Assembly (NCBI GenBank): GCA_021772025.1
Contig: JAETNT010000007.1
Span: forward strand, 1 to 64,000
Reading direction: 5' to 3'
Source: Enterocloster bolteae
GTDB lineage: Bacteria > Bacillota > Clostridia > Lachnospirales > Lachnospiraceae
DNA: 64,000 nt
The notes under the pieces are model-generated. The model had not been told where the DNA came from, ran no database searches, and saw only the letters and a program-made list of their open reading frames with translations. This document shows, piece by piece, positions 7,567 through 16,069 of this stretch (position 1 is the stretch's first letter; each line of letters opens with the position of its first letter). Both the position numbers and the translations under genes were made by a program.

Positions 7567-8673
7567 TTATATTAATTCAGTCATAAGGATTCCCCATTCA
7601 TCTAATAATCCTAAAGGATAATCACTTAAATTTCCTTTTTCATCTATATAAAGATTATCTACTTCTGTTTCCTGATCTTTATTTTTAGAAAAAAAAGAAA
7701 CTCCTACTTTTTTATTACTTATTTGTTTGTTTTTTACAGCAACCCTTACCCCATTAATCACATGATCACTATGTGATTCACAAATAATCTGGCATCCATG
7801 GTTCGCTGCTAAACTTATCAGTCTTGCTACCATAGTCTGTCCCTTGGGATGAAGATGTGATTCTGGATTTTCAATTAGCAGCAGACTATTTTCGCCAGAA
7901 ATAAGCAGTTCTACAACAAGAGGCAATACATATGGGATTCCAAATCCAACATTAACAGGCAGAAAAGAATCCGATACCAGTCTGTCCCCGCTATAGCTAA
8001 TTGCCAGCTTTGCCTTTTCGATAGCCGGAAGTAATTCTGCAGATATCCGTATCCCTGGAGATATTTCTGCCATCCAGGCTGATACCTGATCGATCAGCCG
8101 ATTTGTTTTTCCTGTTTGCAGGCACATTTCATCAGGGATGCGAATTTTCTCTCCCTCAAGTGCTAAAAAAGGAACTATAAATTCTCCCATCGTTCCCAAT
8201 CGCGCCGCCCCATTCTTTCTCCAATTCTCAATGCTGTAGTGCTTTCTGGGGCCTATATGTTCTGCAGCCAAATAAGAAAATTGTCCAGAAAACAAAGAGG
8301 TATCATAATTTTCGCCTTTTCTCTCTCCAATCCGCATTAACTGATCGGTATTTGGCTTATCTGATTCATATTTATAACAGCAGTCATAGGTTACATCATT
8401 ACTAAATTGAATGTAGAATCTTATAGTATCAGAAAAACCGCTTTGGCAGAAAATATCCTTACCAGTCCCCAACTGTATCATTTCTCCATTTGTGTATAAG
8501 TAATCTAATCCTGATTTATAATTTTCCCAAAAACTTTGTCTTAAAAGTAATAGTACTTGTATCACAGAGGATTTCCCCATCCCATTCATCCCAAAAAACA
8601 GATTTAAATTCTCTAATGGCAATAATAATTTCTTTATTGATTTAAAATTTTCTATTTGCATATAATTAATCAT
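7567..8673 (-). CDS. AAA family ATPase with DUF3696-like C-terminus
   Basis: The 368-residue protein is an SMC/OLD-like ATPase. It shows a Walker A GMNGMGKSS (residues 28-36), an ABC-signature-like NVGFGIPYVLP (240-250), Walker B LLLIENPESHLHP (263-275) and a conserved ESHSDHVINGVR stretch (298-309) before a C-terminal segment typical of DUF3696 proteins. It lacks an obvious TOPRIM nuclease domain, unlike full OLD proteins. The start overlaps the upstream DUF262 gene by 8 bases, indicating translational coupling. ATPases of this type occur in many defence and DNA-repair clusters, and the composition here is distinctly AT-rich. Confidence 0.8.
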   Translation of the reverse strand: MINYMQIENFKSIKKLLLPLENLNLFFGMNGMGKSSVIQVLLLLRQSFWENYKSGLDYLYTNGEMIQLGTGKDIFCQSGFSDTIRFYIQFSNDVTYDCCYKYESDKPNTDQLMRIGERKGENYDTSLFSGQFSYLAAEHIGPRKHYSIENWRKNGAARLGTMGEFIVPFLALEGEKIRIPDEMCLQTGKTNRLIDQVSAWMAEISPGIRISAELLPAIEKAKLAISYSGDRLVSDSFLPVNVGFGIPYVLPLVVELLISGENSLLLIENPESHLHPKGQTMVARLISLAANHGCQIICESHSDHVINGVRVAVKNKQISNKKVGVSFFSKNKDQETEVDNLYIDEKGNLSDYPLGLLDEWGILMTELI

Positions 8674-9793
8674 CTGCTAATACCTCTTGAAAAAGATTAT
8701 AAATTATACTATGTCTGCTCTTAACATTATCTATAGCAGCAGTCCCACTCGTAATAATACCTACAAACTTTTTATCTTTCAGCAATTCAATATATTTTTT
8801 TAATAATTCATCTTTCTTTTCCAATAACTTTTCACATTCTTGCGTACTCAATTTTGCTAAATTAACTGCCACTGCATCATAAAGGGGTTTATTAATCTGT
8901 CCAAATCGCTCATTTGCATTAATTTTTCTAAAAGCTATATTGCCCAAAATATTAGCAGAGTATTTCATTGCTTTCAAAAAATCCCTGCGACACTTTTCGA
9001 TTGTAGCTTTTGATTCTTTTTGTAATTGAATCATTACATCATTTAAATAATCTTCCAAATTACCTGAATATTGCTCTGTTCCTAACAAATAAAAGGCCAT
9101 AAATCGATTTACAAATTCACAATCCAACATTCTTTTCGAATCTATTTTATTCCTTGTAGCTCTCACAAATTCTTCAGAATGTGCCAGTTCTTTTAATAGA
9201 TTAGCTGCTTGCCCTCTATAAACAGAGTTTTTGATTTCTGCTGGTTCTAAAGTCAGTCCCCCTGTATTAATTCTCGTAAATATACTTGTTCTTACTTTAT
9301 CTGGTGTCCCGGGCCTTATAACATAGGTAGATAATGCCTGTGATTTTATCCTTCTCTGTATAATGGGGGGAAGTTCTTCAAATTTTTTTCCTTCATACTC
9401 TTTTAAATACTCAAGGTTAGTCAATGCAAGGCGATCCCTATCATTTATATCAAGTACCATAAATCTCTTTATAGCATATAGTCTTTGCAAACCATCTACA
9501 ACTATCAATTTATCATCGTCGGTACTGTCAAAATAAAATGTAGGGAGGGGAATGCGAATTATCAATGATTCAATCAATCTGCTCTGCTGCGTAGGATTCC
9601 ACAAATCAGGATGTCTCTGAAAATCCGGTTCCAATAAAATGTTTTCGTATTTTAACTGATCAACTATATTAGAAACTACCATCGTCTGAGGCACAATATC
9701 CACATCTTTAGGATTAAAGGGTTCTGTTATTTCTTTCTCATAAGTTCCGGAATATAGATGTTCTTCTTCTACTGTATTTTTTTCAATACTCAT
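8666..9793 (-). CDS. DUF262 (GmrS/ParB-like) domain protein
   Basis: The 375-residue product carries a DUF262 domain: LEPDFQRHPDLWN (54-66), RIPLPTFYF (80-88) and DGLQR (100-104), the last matching the DGQQR motif of GmrSD-type nucleases, and FTRINTGG near 172. DUF262 has a ParB-like fold with nucleotide-dependent activity in type IV restriction systems. The usual C-terminal DUF1524 HNH domain is absent; the rest is helical and ends about residue 375. It is the first gene of the AT-rich cassette and is followed by an AAA ATPase with 8 bases of overlap. Role in DNA targeting is an inference. Confidence 0.85.
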   Translation of the reverse strand: MSIEKNTVEEEHLYSGTYEKEITEPFNPKDVDIVPQTMVVSNIVDQLKYENILLEPDFQRHPDLWNPTQQSRLIESLIIRIPLPTFYFDSTDDDKLIVVDGLQRLYAIKRFMVLDINDRDRLALTNLEYLKEYEGKKFEELPPIIQRRIKSQALSTYVIRPGTPDKVRTSIFTRINTGGLTLEPAEIKNSVYRGQAANLLKELAHSEEFVRATRNKIDSKRMLDCEFVNRFMAFYLLGTEQYSGNLEDYLNDVMIQLQKESKATIEKCRRDFLKAMKYSANILGNIAFRKINANERFGQINKPLYDAVAVNLAKLSTQECEKLLEKKDELLKKYIELLKDKKFVGIITSGTAAIDNVKSRHSIIYNLFQEVLADD

Positions 9794-9826
9794 AAAATTA
9801 TTTCTCCATAAATATTTATCATTTTA

Positions 9827-9839
9827 CCCCAAAAAGGGG
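9827..9839 (-). promoter_or_regulatory. Palindrome in the probable promoter of the DUF262 cassette
   Basis: CCCC-AAAAA-GGGG lies directly before a minus-strand TAAAAT -10 element and about 34 bases before the DUF262 start. It could be an operator or simply a small hairpin. The -35 element is poor. Confidence 0.35.
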
Positions 9840-9897
9840 CTGTCCTGAAAACCTATTCAGTGATAACCCCTAAACAAACTCTATACCGCAGAAGCAT

Positions 9898-11394
9898 CTA
9901 TGCCAGGCGGCCGTACTTTCTGGCTGTATCCCGGATTTCCTGTTTTAATTCTTCTGTCAGTTCTTCCTTTCTAATCCGCCATCTCCAATTGGTTCCCACT
10001 GTGGAGGGACGGTTTATTCTGGCTTCGTTTCCGTAGCCAAGGTAATCCTGGAGGGGGATGATGCAAAGATCTGCCCGGCTTCGCATAATCAAGGCAATCA
10101 TGGATTTATGCAGAAGATTTTCAGGAGTATAACTGTCGCAGAGATAATCCCGCAGCATGGCCTTTTCTTCCTGGGTAATGCTCTTTAGCCAGCCTGCGGC
10201 TGTCTCGTTATCATGAGTTCCGGTGTAGGCTACGGAGTTGCTCTCATAATTGTGAGGAAGATAGTCATTGGCACAGCCCGTATCCCTGGAATCAAAGGCA
10301 AACTCCAACACCTTCATTCCCGGGAAGCCGCTGTCCCTTACCAGTTGGCGCACCGAATCCGTTACATAGCCTAAGTCCTCGGCAATGACTTCTTTTTCTC
10401 CCAGAGCTTCCCTGACCTTTAAAAACAAGTCCAGTCCCGGTCCTTTTTCCCAGTGGCCATCCTTGGCAGTCCCTGCCCCATAGGGAATCGAATAATATTC
10501 GTCAAAGCCCCGAAAATGATCGATACGCACCACATCATACTGACGGAAGCAATGTCTCAGCCTGTCAATCCACCAACTGTATCCGGTTTTTTTGTGGTAA
10601 TCCCATCGGTATAAAGGATTTCCCCAAAGCTGTCCGTCTGCCGCAAAACCGTCCGGCGGACATCCCGCCACTGCCAGCGGCACATTGTTTTCATCTAATT
10701 GAAACAGCTCCGGATTAGCCCATGCATCAGCGCTGTCCATGGCCACATAGATAGGAATATCTCCAATCAGCTTAATTCCCTTCGAGTTCGCATATGCCTT
10801 CAACCGGTTCCATTGCTTATAAAACGTATATTGAAGATACTGATGGAATTCAATTTCAAAATACAGTTCTTTTCGGTAATAGTCCATAGCGTTGTTCCAT
10901 CTGAGCCGGATGTCCTCGGCCCACTCTGTCCAGGGAGCACCGCCAAATCGGTCCTTTACCGCCATAAACAAAGCATAATCATTGAGCCACCAGCCATTGT
11001 TCCAGACGAAATCGTGGTACTCCCGGCACTGAGAAATATTGCTGCGCTGATAGGCTAGGCGAAGCAGAGGGTAACGGCTTTCGTAAATCTTCTTATAATC
11101 AATGTCCGTCTCCTCCTCTCCAAAATCCGCCTTTTCACACTCTTCCTCTGTCAAAACCCCCTCTTCCACCAGATCCTCCAGGCTGATAAAATAAGGATTT
11201 CCTGCATATGTGGAAAAAGATTGATAGGGAGAATCCCCATAGCTGGTAGGCCCTAACGGGAGGATCTGCCAATAGCTCTGTCCTGCCTCAGAAAGCCAGT
11301 CTACAAATTCATAAGCGCTTTTTGAAAAGCAGCCGATGCCGTACTTTGACGGCAGGCTGGTAATGGATAATAAAATTCCCGCTCTCCGTTTCAC
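9898..11394 (-). CDS. malQ: 4-alpha-glucanotransferase (amylomaltase)
   Basis: This 498-residue GH77 enzyme disproportionates maltose and maltodextrins, releasing glucose and longer dextrins. Typical motifs are present: RAGILLSITSLPSKYGIGCF at the N-terminus, GYGDSPYQSFS-like QILPLGPTSYGDSPYQ, the nucleophile Asp in VVRIDHFRGFDEYY, the acid Glu in EVIAEDLG and the stabiliser in YTGTHDNET. Length is normal. It is downstream of the MapP-like phosphatase and the PTS gene on the same strand, forming a maltose pathway. Nothing looks broken. Confidence 0.95.
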   Translation of the reverse strand: MKRRAGILLSITSLPSKYGIGCFSKSAYEFVDWLSEAGQSYWQILPLGPTSYGDSPYQSFSTYAGNPYFISLEDLVEEGVLTEEECEKADFGEEETDIDYKKIYESRYPLLRLAYQRSNISQCREYHDFVWNNGWWLNDYALFMAVKDRFGGAPWTEWAEDIRLRWNNAMDYYRKELYFEIEFHQYLQYTFYKQWNRLKAYANSKGIKLIGDIPIYVAMDSADAWANPELFQLDENNVPLAVAGCPPDGFAADGQLWGNPLYRWDYHKKTGYSWWIDRLRHCFRQYDVVRIDHFRGFDEYYSIPYGAGTAKDGHWEKGPGLDLFLKVREALGEKEVIAEDLGYVTDSVRQLVRDSGFPGMKVLEFAFDSRDTGCANDYLPHNYESNSVAYTGTHDNETAAGWLKSITQEEKAMLRDYLCDSYTPENLLHKSMIALIMRSRADLCIIPLQDYLGYGNEARINRPSTVGTNWRWRIRKEELTEELKQEIRDTARKYGRLA

Positions 11395-11425
11395 TTTTAC
11401 GCCCTCCTAAACTTATATATTATAA

Positions 11426-12268
11426 TCACAGCACTTCTATCATTACTCCGTAGTGATCTGAAACCCTTGGATAATAGCAGCCGTTGCAGATCACTCTAGA
11501 GGAAGCAATCCGCTCCTCTTTCCAGGTCCAAATACTGTCAATACGCATCCCTCCCGAGGCGCCTGCTTCTTTTTCCTTCCAGCCGTCAATGGCTCCCTCC
11601 ACGGTAATACCATCATCCCGCTCTTCCGCCAGCAGGTACGTATCCTTCCAGCCTGAAGCCGTGACCAAATCGTAGCCCTGGTCTCTTACCTGAGCCGGAC
11701 TGTTAAAGTCTCCCATAAGCCACAGGCCCTGTCCCAGCTCTTTTTTCGCCCTCAAGATCTGCTCCGCTCTGGCCCACTGTTCCGCAAAACTGTCGCGATC
11801 CTCCCACCAGCCCATATGGACGGTGTAAAACCAGGAACCATTTCCGCTGCCTGTGCGGATGCCCAGAATCTTACGGGTTTTCCAATTGGTATACTCACAG
11901 TCTTTGCTGATAAGGCCTTCATAAGTTTCTTCTATAGGCTCACGGCTGAATATGGACAGCCCTTCGTCATAACGGCTGTAGCCCATTTTTATGGGAAGCC
12001 AGGTCCAGAAGTAAGAAAGGCCGCCCTCCAAAAGCAGGGACGCCAGCCTGGCGGCGTGGTTGTCTGCCTTGACGTTTATAGCCTTTTGGCAGGGGACATA
12101 GCCTGTGAGAAAAGCTATGTCTGCCTCTTTTTCCAGAGCGGTCTGGTTCACCTCCTGAAAAGCCATAATGTCCGGCTGCTCTTTTAAAACAATCTTTGCA
12201 AACTGCTGTAATTTTTCTTCATAGCCCGGTTCTACCAAGCTGTGTGTGTTCAGTGTGATAATTTTCAT
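11426..12268 (-). CDS. mapP: Endonuclease/exonuclease/phosphatase family protein, probable maltose 6'-phosphate phosphatase
   Basis: The 280-residue protein has the EEP fold: LNTHS (5-9), the metal Glu in FQEVNQ, the catalytic His in YTVHMGWW, GDFNSP and the final VSDHYGV with its Asp-His pair. There is no secretion signal, so it acts in the cytoplasm. In Enterococcus, an EEP-family enzyme, MapP, sits beside the maltose PTS and hydrolyses maltose 6'-phosphate to maltose. The same neighbourhood here (PTS EIIBC upstream, malQ downstream, 9- and 31-base gaps) makes that role likely. The assignment rests on family plus context. Confidence 0.75.
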   Translation of the reverse strand: MKIITLNTHSLVEPGYEEKLQQFAKIVLKEQPDIMAFQEVNQTALEKEADIAFLTGYVPCQKAINVKADNHAARLASLLLEGGLSYFWTWLPIKMGYSRYDEGLSIFSREPIEETYEGLISKDCEYTNWKTRKILGIRTGSGNGSWFYTVHMGWWEDRDSFAEQWARAEQILRAKKELGQGLWLMGDFNSPAQVRDQGYDLVTASGWKDTYLLAEERDDGITVEGAIDGWKEKEAGASGGMRIDSIWTWKEERIASSRVICNGCYYPRVSDHYGVMIEVL

Positions 12269-12277
12269 AAGACTCCT

Positions 12278-13942
12278 TTACAGGATATCATTAATGTCGG
12301 ATTTCAATACATCCGCCTTAGGACCGTAGATAGCCTGAATTCCATTATCTTTCTTTAACAATCCCAAAGCTCCTTCCGCCTTCCACGCTCCAAGATCCGC
12401 AACCTTTTCCGGATCCTTTACCGTAACCCGAAGCCTGGTCATACAGGCATCTACCAAAGTAATATTTTCCCGGCCTCCAAGGAGAGCGATAATTCTCTCT
12501 GCCTGGCTGTTTCCGGAACCTGATTCAGAACCAGAGGAAGTTTTTCCAGCAGCATTGTCCTCCCCTTCTCCGCTCTCATCGGTATAGTTGCCTAGGCGTC
12601 CCGGAGTGGCAAACCGGAATTTTCCAATCATATAATACGCCACTATGTAACCGATTGCAAAGAATGCAACCACGCAGATAATAAAGTGGATAATGTCGCC
12701 GGTAAGCCCTGCCTTTACTGACATAGGCACCCGGGTAATAAACTCCAGATTTCCGAAAGAATGAAGCCTTAAATCCACAATACCGGCCATGGCAAAGGCG
12801 CATCCTTGAAGCACTGCGTAAACCAGATACAATGGCAGAGCACAGAACATAAACATAAACTCCAAAGGCTCGGTAACGCCGGTTAAAAAGACTGCCAGCA
12901 CTGTGGAGAGGAACATGGAGCGATACTGCTTTCTCTTATCCGGGTCTACCCTGCGGAACATGGCTAGGGCAATACCGGAAAGCAGGCCTGTAGCACCGAT
13001 CATCTGCCCAACCTTAAAACGTGCGGGAATTACTGTTGCCATCAGGTTCTCATAGGATGCAGTATCTCCGGCATCCAGGAAATTAATAAGATCCGTAACC
13101 CATGCCAGCCACAGCGGATCCTGGCCAAATACTTAGGTTCCTGCCTGAAGGCCGGTCTGAATGGTGTAAGTACCTCCAAAAGAAGTGTAATTCATCGGAA
13201 TGGTCAACATGTGATGAAGGCCAAAGGGCAGCAGCAAACGTTCTAAGGTTCCATAAATAAAAGGAGCCAGTACCGGGGATGTGGAAGAAGAATTGGCGAT
13301 CCACACACCAAACGCATTAATTCCTGTCTGAACCACCGGCCAGATAACTGCCATTATCAAAGAAATAATCACGGACCATACAATGACTACCATGGGCACA
13401 AACCGCTTTCCATTAAAGAAAGACAGGGCATCCGGAAGCTTACGGAAGTTATAATACTTATTATACACGATTCCGCCTACAAATCCAGAGATAATTCCTA
13501 CAAATACACCCATATTTAATGCCGGAGCCCCCAATACGGAGGTAAAATAGCCGTCTACCAGGATTTCCCTGCCAAAAAGAGTATGAGTTACCGCTGCCGG
13601 ATCTGCCAGCATATCGCTTGTCACACCGAAAATCGCTCCGGTAATGACATTAATCAAAATAAACGCAATCACTGCTGCGAAAGCTCCGCCTGCCCGCTCT
13701 TTGGCCCAGGAACCGCCAATTGCCGCCGCAAACAGAATGTGCAGATTGTTAATAATAGCCCATCCGATATTTTCCATAGTGCTGCCGATCATCAGAATCA
13801 TGTGGATGTCTGTTCCGCCCATCTGAACCAGTTTTCCCAAACTGATCATCAGACCGGCAGCCGGCATAACCGCAATCACCACCATTAAAACCTTGCCAAG
13901 TTTCTGAAGGAAATCAAAATTAATAGCTTTTTTCTCTTTCAT
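12278..13942 (-). pseudogene. PTS maltose/glucose-type EIIBC gene split by one in-frame stop
   Basis: The frame from ATG 13942 (GGAGG upstream) encodes the EIIC start MKEKKAINFDFLQKLGKVLM and runs 269 codons to a TAA at 13133-13135. The same frame continues without shift through FGQDPLWLAWVTDLINFLDAGD to the end at 12278, 554 codon positions in all, the normal length of MalX/MalT-like EIIBC. The EIIB domain with its phosphorylated Cys in TLVDACMTRLRV lies after the stop, so the truncated product would be inactive. An ATG at 13042 lacks a good ribosome site. There is no EIIA domain; a separate EIIA would be needed. A point mutation or a sequencing error (AAA or GAA to TAA) explains this equally well. 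Confidence 0.85.
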
Positions 13943-14005
13943 ACGAAAAACCTCCCTGTAATATTTTTGTTTCGCATTTCCTGCATTTTGTTGCGCTAAT
14001 TCTAC

Positions 14006-14017
14006 GCAACCGTTTGC
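14006..14017. promoter_or_regulatory. Candidate LacI-family operator of the maltose operon
   Basis: GCAACCGTTTGC differs by one base from the palindrome GCAAACGTTTGC typical of LacI/MalR operators. It lies 64 bases upstream of the PTS start, in the divergent region shared with the LacI-family gene. TTGCGC hexamers recur at 13991, 14116 and 14161. Confidence 0.5.
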
Positions 14018-14237
14018 ATTAAATATATTACCATTGCATAAATTTTTCAAGTCTTTTCTTTATACATTTTCTATTTTTTCTGTTATTCACAATTTTTGCC
14101 TTGCTTTTCTGTGCATTGCGCCACTTTATTATGCAACTTTCTTTCATTCTTGCATTGAATTTGCGCTCACTCTCTTGACTTTCTCCCTTCTTTCTTCTAA
14201 AATAAGGATATGAGTTCACCTTAAGGAGGCGCCGCCT

Positions 14238-15257
14238 ATGGCTGTTACAATCAAAGACGTTGCCGCCCTGGCAGGGGTCTCTCCCTCCACGGTATCCAGG
14301 ACCTGCAACAACAATCCCTCTATCAGTGAGGAAACCAAGGAAAAGGTTCGCCGGGCCATGGCTCAGCTGGGCTATGAGCCCAATTTCCAGGCCAGCAATC
14401 TGGCAACCCAAAATTCCCGGGCTATCGGCATTATTCTGCCGGTGTCCGAAAAAGAAGCTTACGAAAATTCCTTTTATCTGGAAGCCATACGGGGAATCAG
14501 TCAATATTGTAATCAAAGACAGTATATTAATACGGTAATAACGGGAAAAGACGAGGAAGAAATTCTCAAAGTGGTAAAGACTATGACCAGAAGCGGTCAG
14601 GTAGACGGGTTTATTGTTCTCTATTCCCGGCAAAAAGATCCGGTCATTGATTATCTTTACGGAGAGGGGCTTTTGTATGTGCTGGTGGGAAAGGCTTACC
14701 AGTTTGCCAATCAGACCGTCTACATTGACAACGATAACCTTTTAGCCGGGCAGGAAGCCACAGAATATCTTTATGAAATAGGCCACAGAAAAATCGGCTA
14801 TATCGGAAGCGACAGCCAGCTGCTATTCTCCGCAGATCGGAAATCCGGCTATCAACTGGCTTTAAGCCGGTTGGGCCTTCCCTTTAAACCGGAATACTGT
14901 GCAGAGGTTTACTCGGTTTCCACAGAGGGAAGCGAGCCTATCCGCCGGCTTTTAAGCCAGGAGGACAGGCCCACTGCAGTTATGGTAAGCGATGATATTC
15001 TGGCGGTAGCCTTAGAGCGGGTATGTATGGAAATCGGACTGTCCATCCCGAAGGACCTTTCCATTATTTCCTTTAATAACTCCCTGTTTGCAAGGCTTAC
15101 CTCCCCTCAGCTTACTTCCATTGACGTAAATTCCCTTCAGCTTGGCATGGAGGCGGCATCCCAGATGATTAACCACATTGAAAACCCCAATCTTCTGGCC
15201 ACCAAAATTATTGTTCCTCATTCCATTATTGAGCGGGACAGCTGCCGGGCTTTATAG
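14238..15257 (+). CDS. LacI-family transcriptional regulator, probable maltose regulator
   Basis: The 339-residue protein has a classic LacI helix-turn-helix (VTIKDVAALAGVSPSTVSRTCNNNP, with the hinge helix near 50-58) and a periplasmic-binding-protein-like effector domain with AVMVSDDILAVALERV and the closing PHSIIERDSC. It is transcribed away from the PTS-mapP-malQ genes, so it most likely represses them and responds to maltose or a derivative. An AAGGAGGCG ribosome site lies just before the start. Its 3' end overlaps the convergent Crp/Fnr gene by six bases. Confidence 0.9.
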   Translation: MAVTIKDVAALAGVSPSTVSRTCNNNPSISEETKEKVRRAMAQLGYEPNFQASNLATQNSRAIGIILPVSEKEAYENSFYLEAIRGISQYCNQRQYINTVITGKDEEEILKVVKTMTRSGQVDGFIVLYSRQKDPVIDYLYGEGLLYVLVGKAYQFANQTVYIDNDNLLAGQEATEYLYEIGHRKIGYIGSDSQLLFSADRKSGYQLALSRLGLPFKPEYCAEVYSVSTEGSEPIRRLLSQEDRPTAVMVSDDILAVALERVCMEIGLSIPKDLSIISFNNSLFARLTSPQLTSIDVNSLQLGMEAASQMINHIENPNLLATKIIVPHSIIERDSCRAL

Positions 15258-15941
15258 TTCTCCGGAATCAAATTTTCCCGAATGTTCCGCCAAATCCATC
15301 AATTTCTCCGGGTCACAGATAATAATTTTGTGACCCTCCTTTTCGATTATCCCCATCTTTTTTAAACTCAGCATAATCTTAGATACCGTCACCGAATGAA
15401 CTCCCAGATACCGGGCAAGCTCAGTGTAGGTAAAATAATTCTGAAGCTCCAGCCGGCCCTTTTTCCAATCCGCCAATTGCAGCAGGGTTCTGCACAGCCG
15501 TTCTGTAGTGTGTTCCTCCATAGCCGTGTGGTTGTGAGTAATCATCTCCATAAAATGTCTGGAAATGCAGGCCCCGATTATGCAGGCAAACTCCGGATCC
15601 TCTTTAATCTTTCTCTCCACCACTAAAAAAGGGACCTTATACAGCACACACTCGGTCTTGGTGTACAAGGAACAATAATGGTACATTCCTCCGCTTCCTC
15701 CATTGCCGCCTGCCATTTTCCAGGAGTGAGAAAGGAAAAAGGGCACTCCGCCGATTACATCCCCCTCTTTAAAGTAATGATAGATAATCTCCTCCCCGTT
15801 CTTTGTAAAGCGTACCAGGGCGCATACTCCGGATACCAGATAGTGAAGCTGATTTTCCTGATTATTAATAGAAGAAAAATACTGATTTTTCTCTTTGCGA
15901 AATCGAATCCCTTCTTTTTGAAAAAATTCTTTTACATCCAT
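15252..15941 (-). CDS. Crp/Fnr-family transcriptional regulator
   Basis: This 229-residue regulator has an N-terminal cupin-like sensor domain (YLVSGVCALVRF, YFKEGDVIGGVPFF) and a C-terminal winged helix with FTYTELARYLGVHSVTVSKIMLSLKKMGII. No cluster of Cys residues for an iron-sulfur site is evident, so it is not an Fnr oxygen sensor by that criterion; the effector is unknown. It is divergent from the DASS transporter gene, its most likely target. Confidence 0.85.
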   Translation of the reverse strand: MDVKEFFQKEGIRFRKEKNQYFSSINNQENQLHYLVSGVCALVRFTKNGEEIIYHYFKEGDVIGGVPFFLSHSWKMAGGNGGSGGMYHYCSLYTKTECVLYKVPFLVVERKIKEDPEFACIIGACISRHFMEMITHNHTAMEEHTTERLCRTLLQLADWKKGRLELQNYFTYTELARYLGVHSVTVSKIMLSLKKMGIIEKEGHKIIICDPEKLMDLAEHSGKFDSGEL

Positions 15942-16035
15942 ATCATTTTCGCCTTCTCCTGTGCATATTTACCTCTGAATGTTTAGTAATTGCTATTTTT
16001 TTGCCGTCGGACCTATGATATTATTTTAACAGAAT

Positions 16036-16047
16036 ATTTGTACAAAT
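16036..16047. promoter_or_regulatory. Perfect palindrome upstream of the DASS transporter
   Basis: ATTTGTACAAAT is a perfect 12-base palindrome 23 bases before the transporter start, between the divergent Crp/Fnr regulator and the transporter. It is a candidate binding site for that regulator. Confidence 0.4.
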
Positions 16048-16069
16048 TCAACAGCAAAGGAGAATCGCC

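Noticed and set aside
13083-13304. Short minus-strand frame at the PTS stop codon, considered as a frameshifted continuation
   Set aside because: The real reading frame continues unshifted on both sides of the TAA, so no frameshift is needed.
14028-14633. Open frame of 201 residues on the minus strand over the LacI start and promoter region
   Set aside because: It lies antisense to a clear LacI gene and crosses the operator region, with no domain and a low-complexity product.
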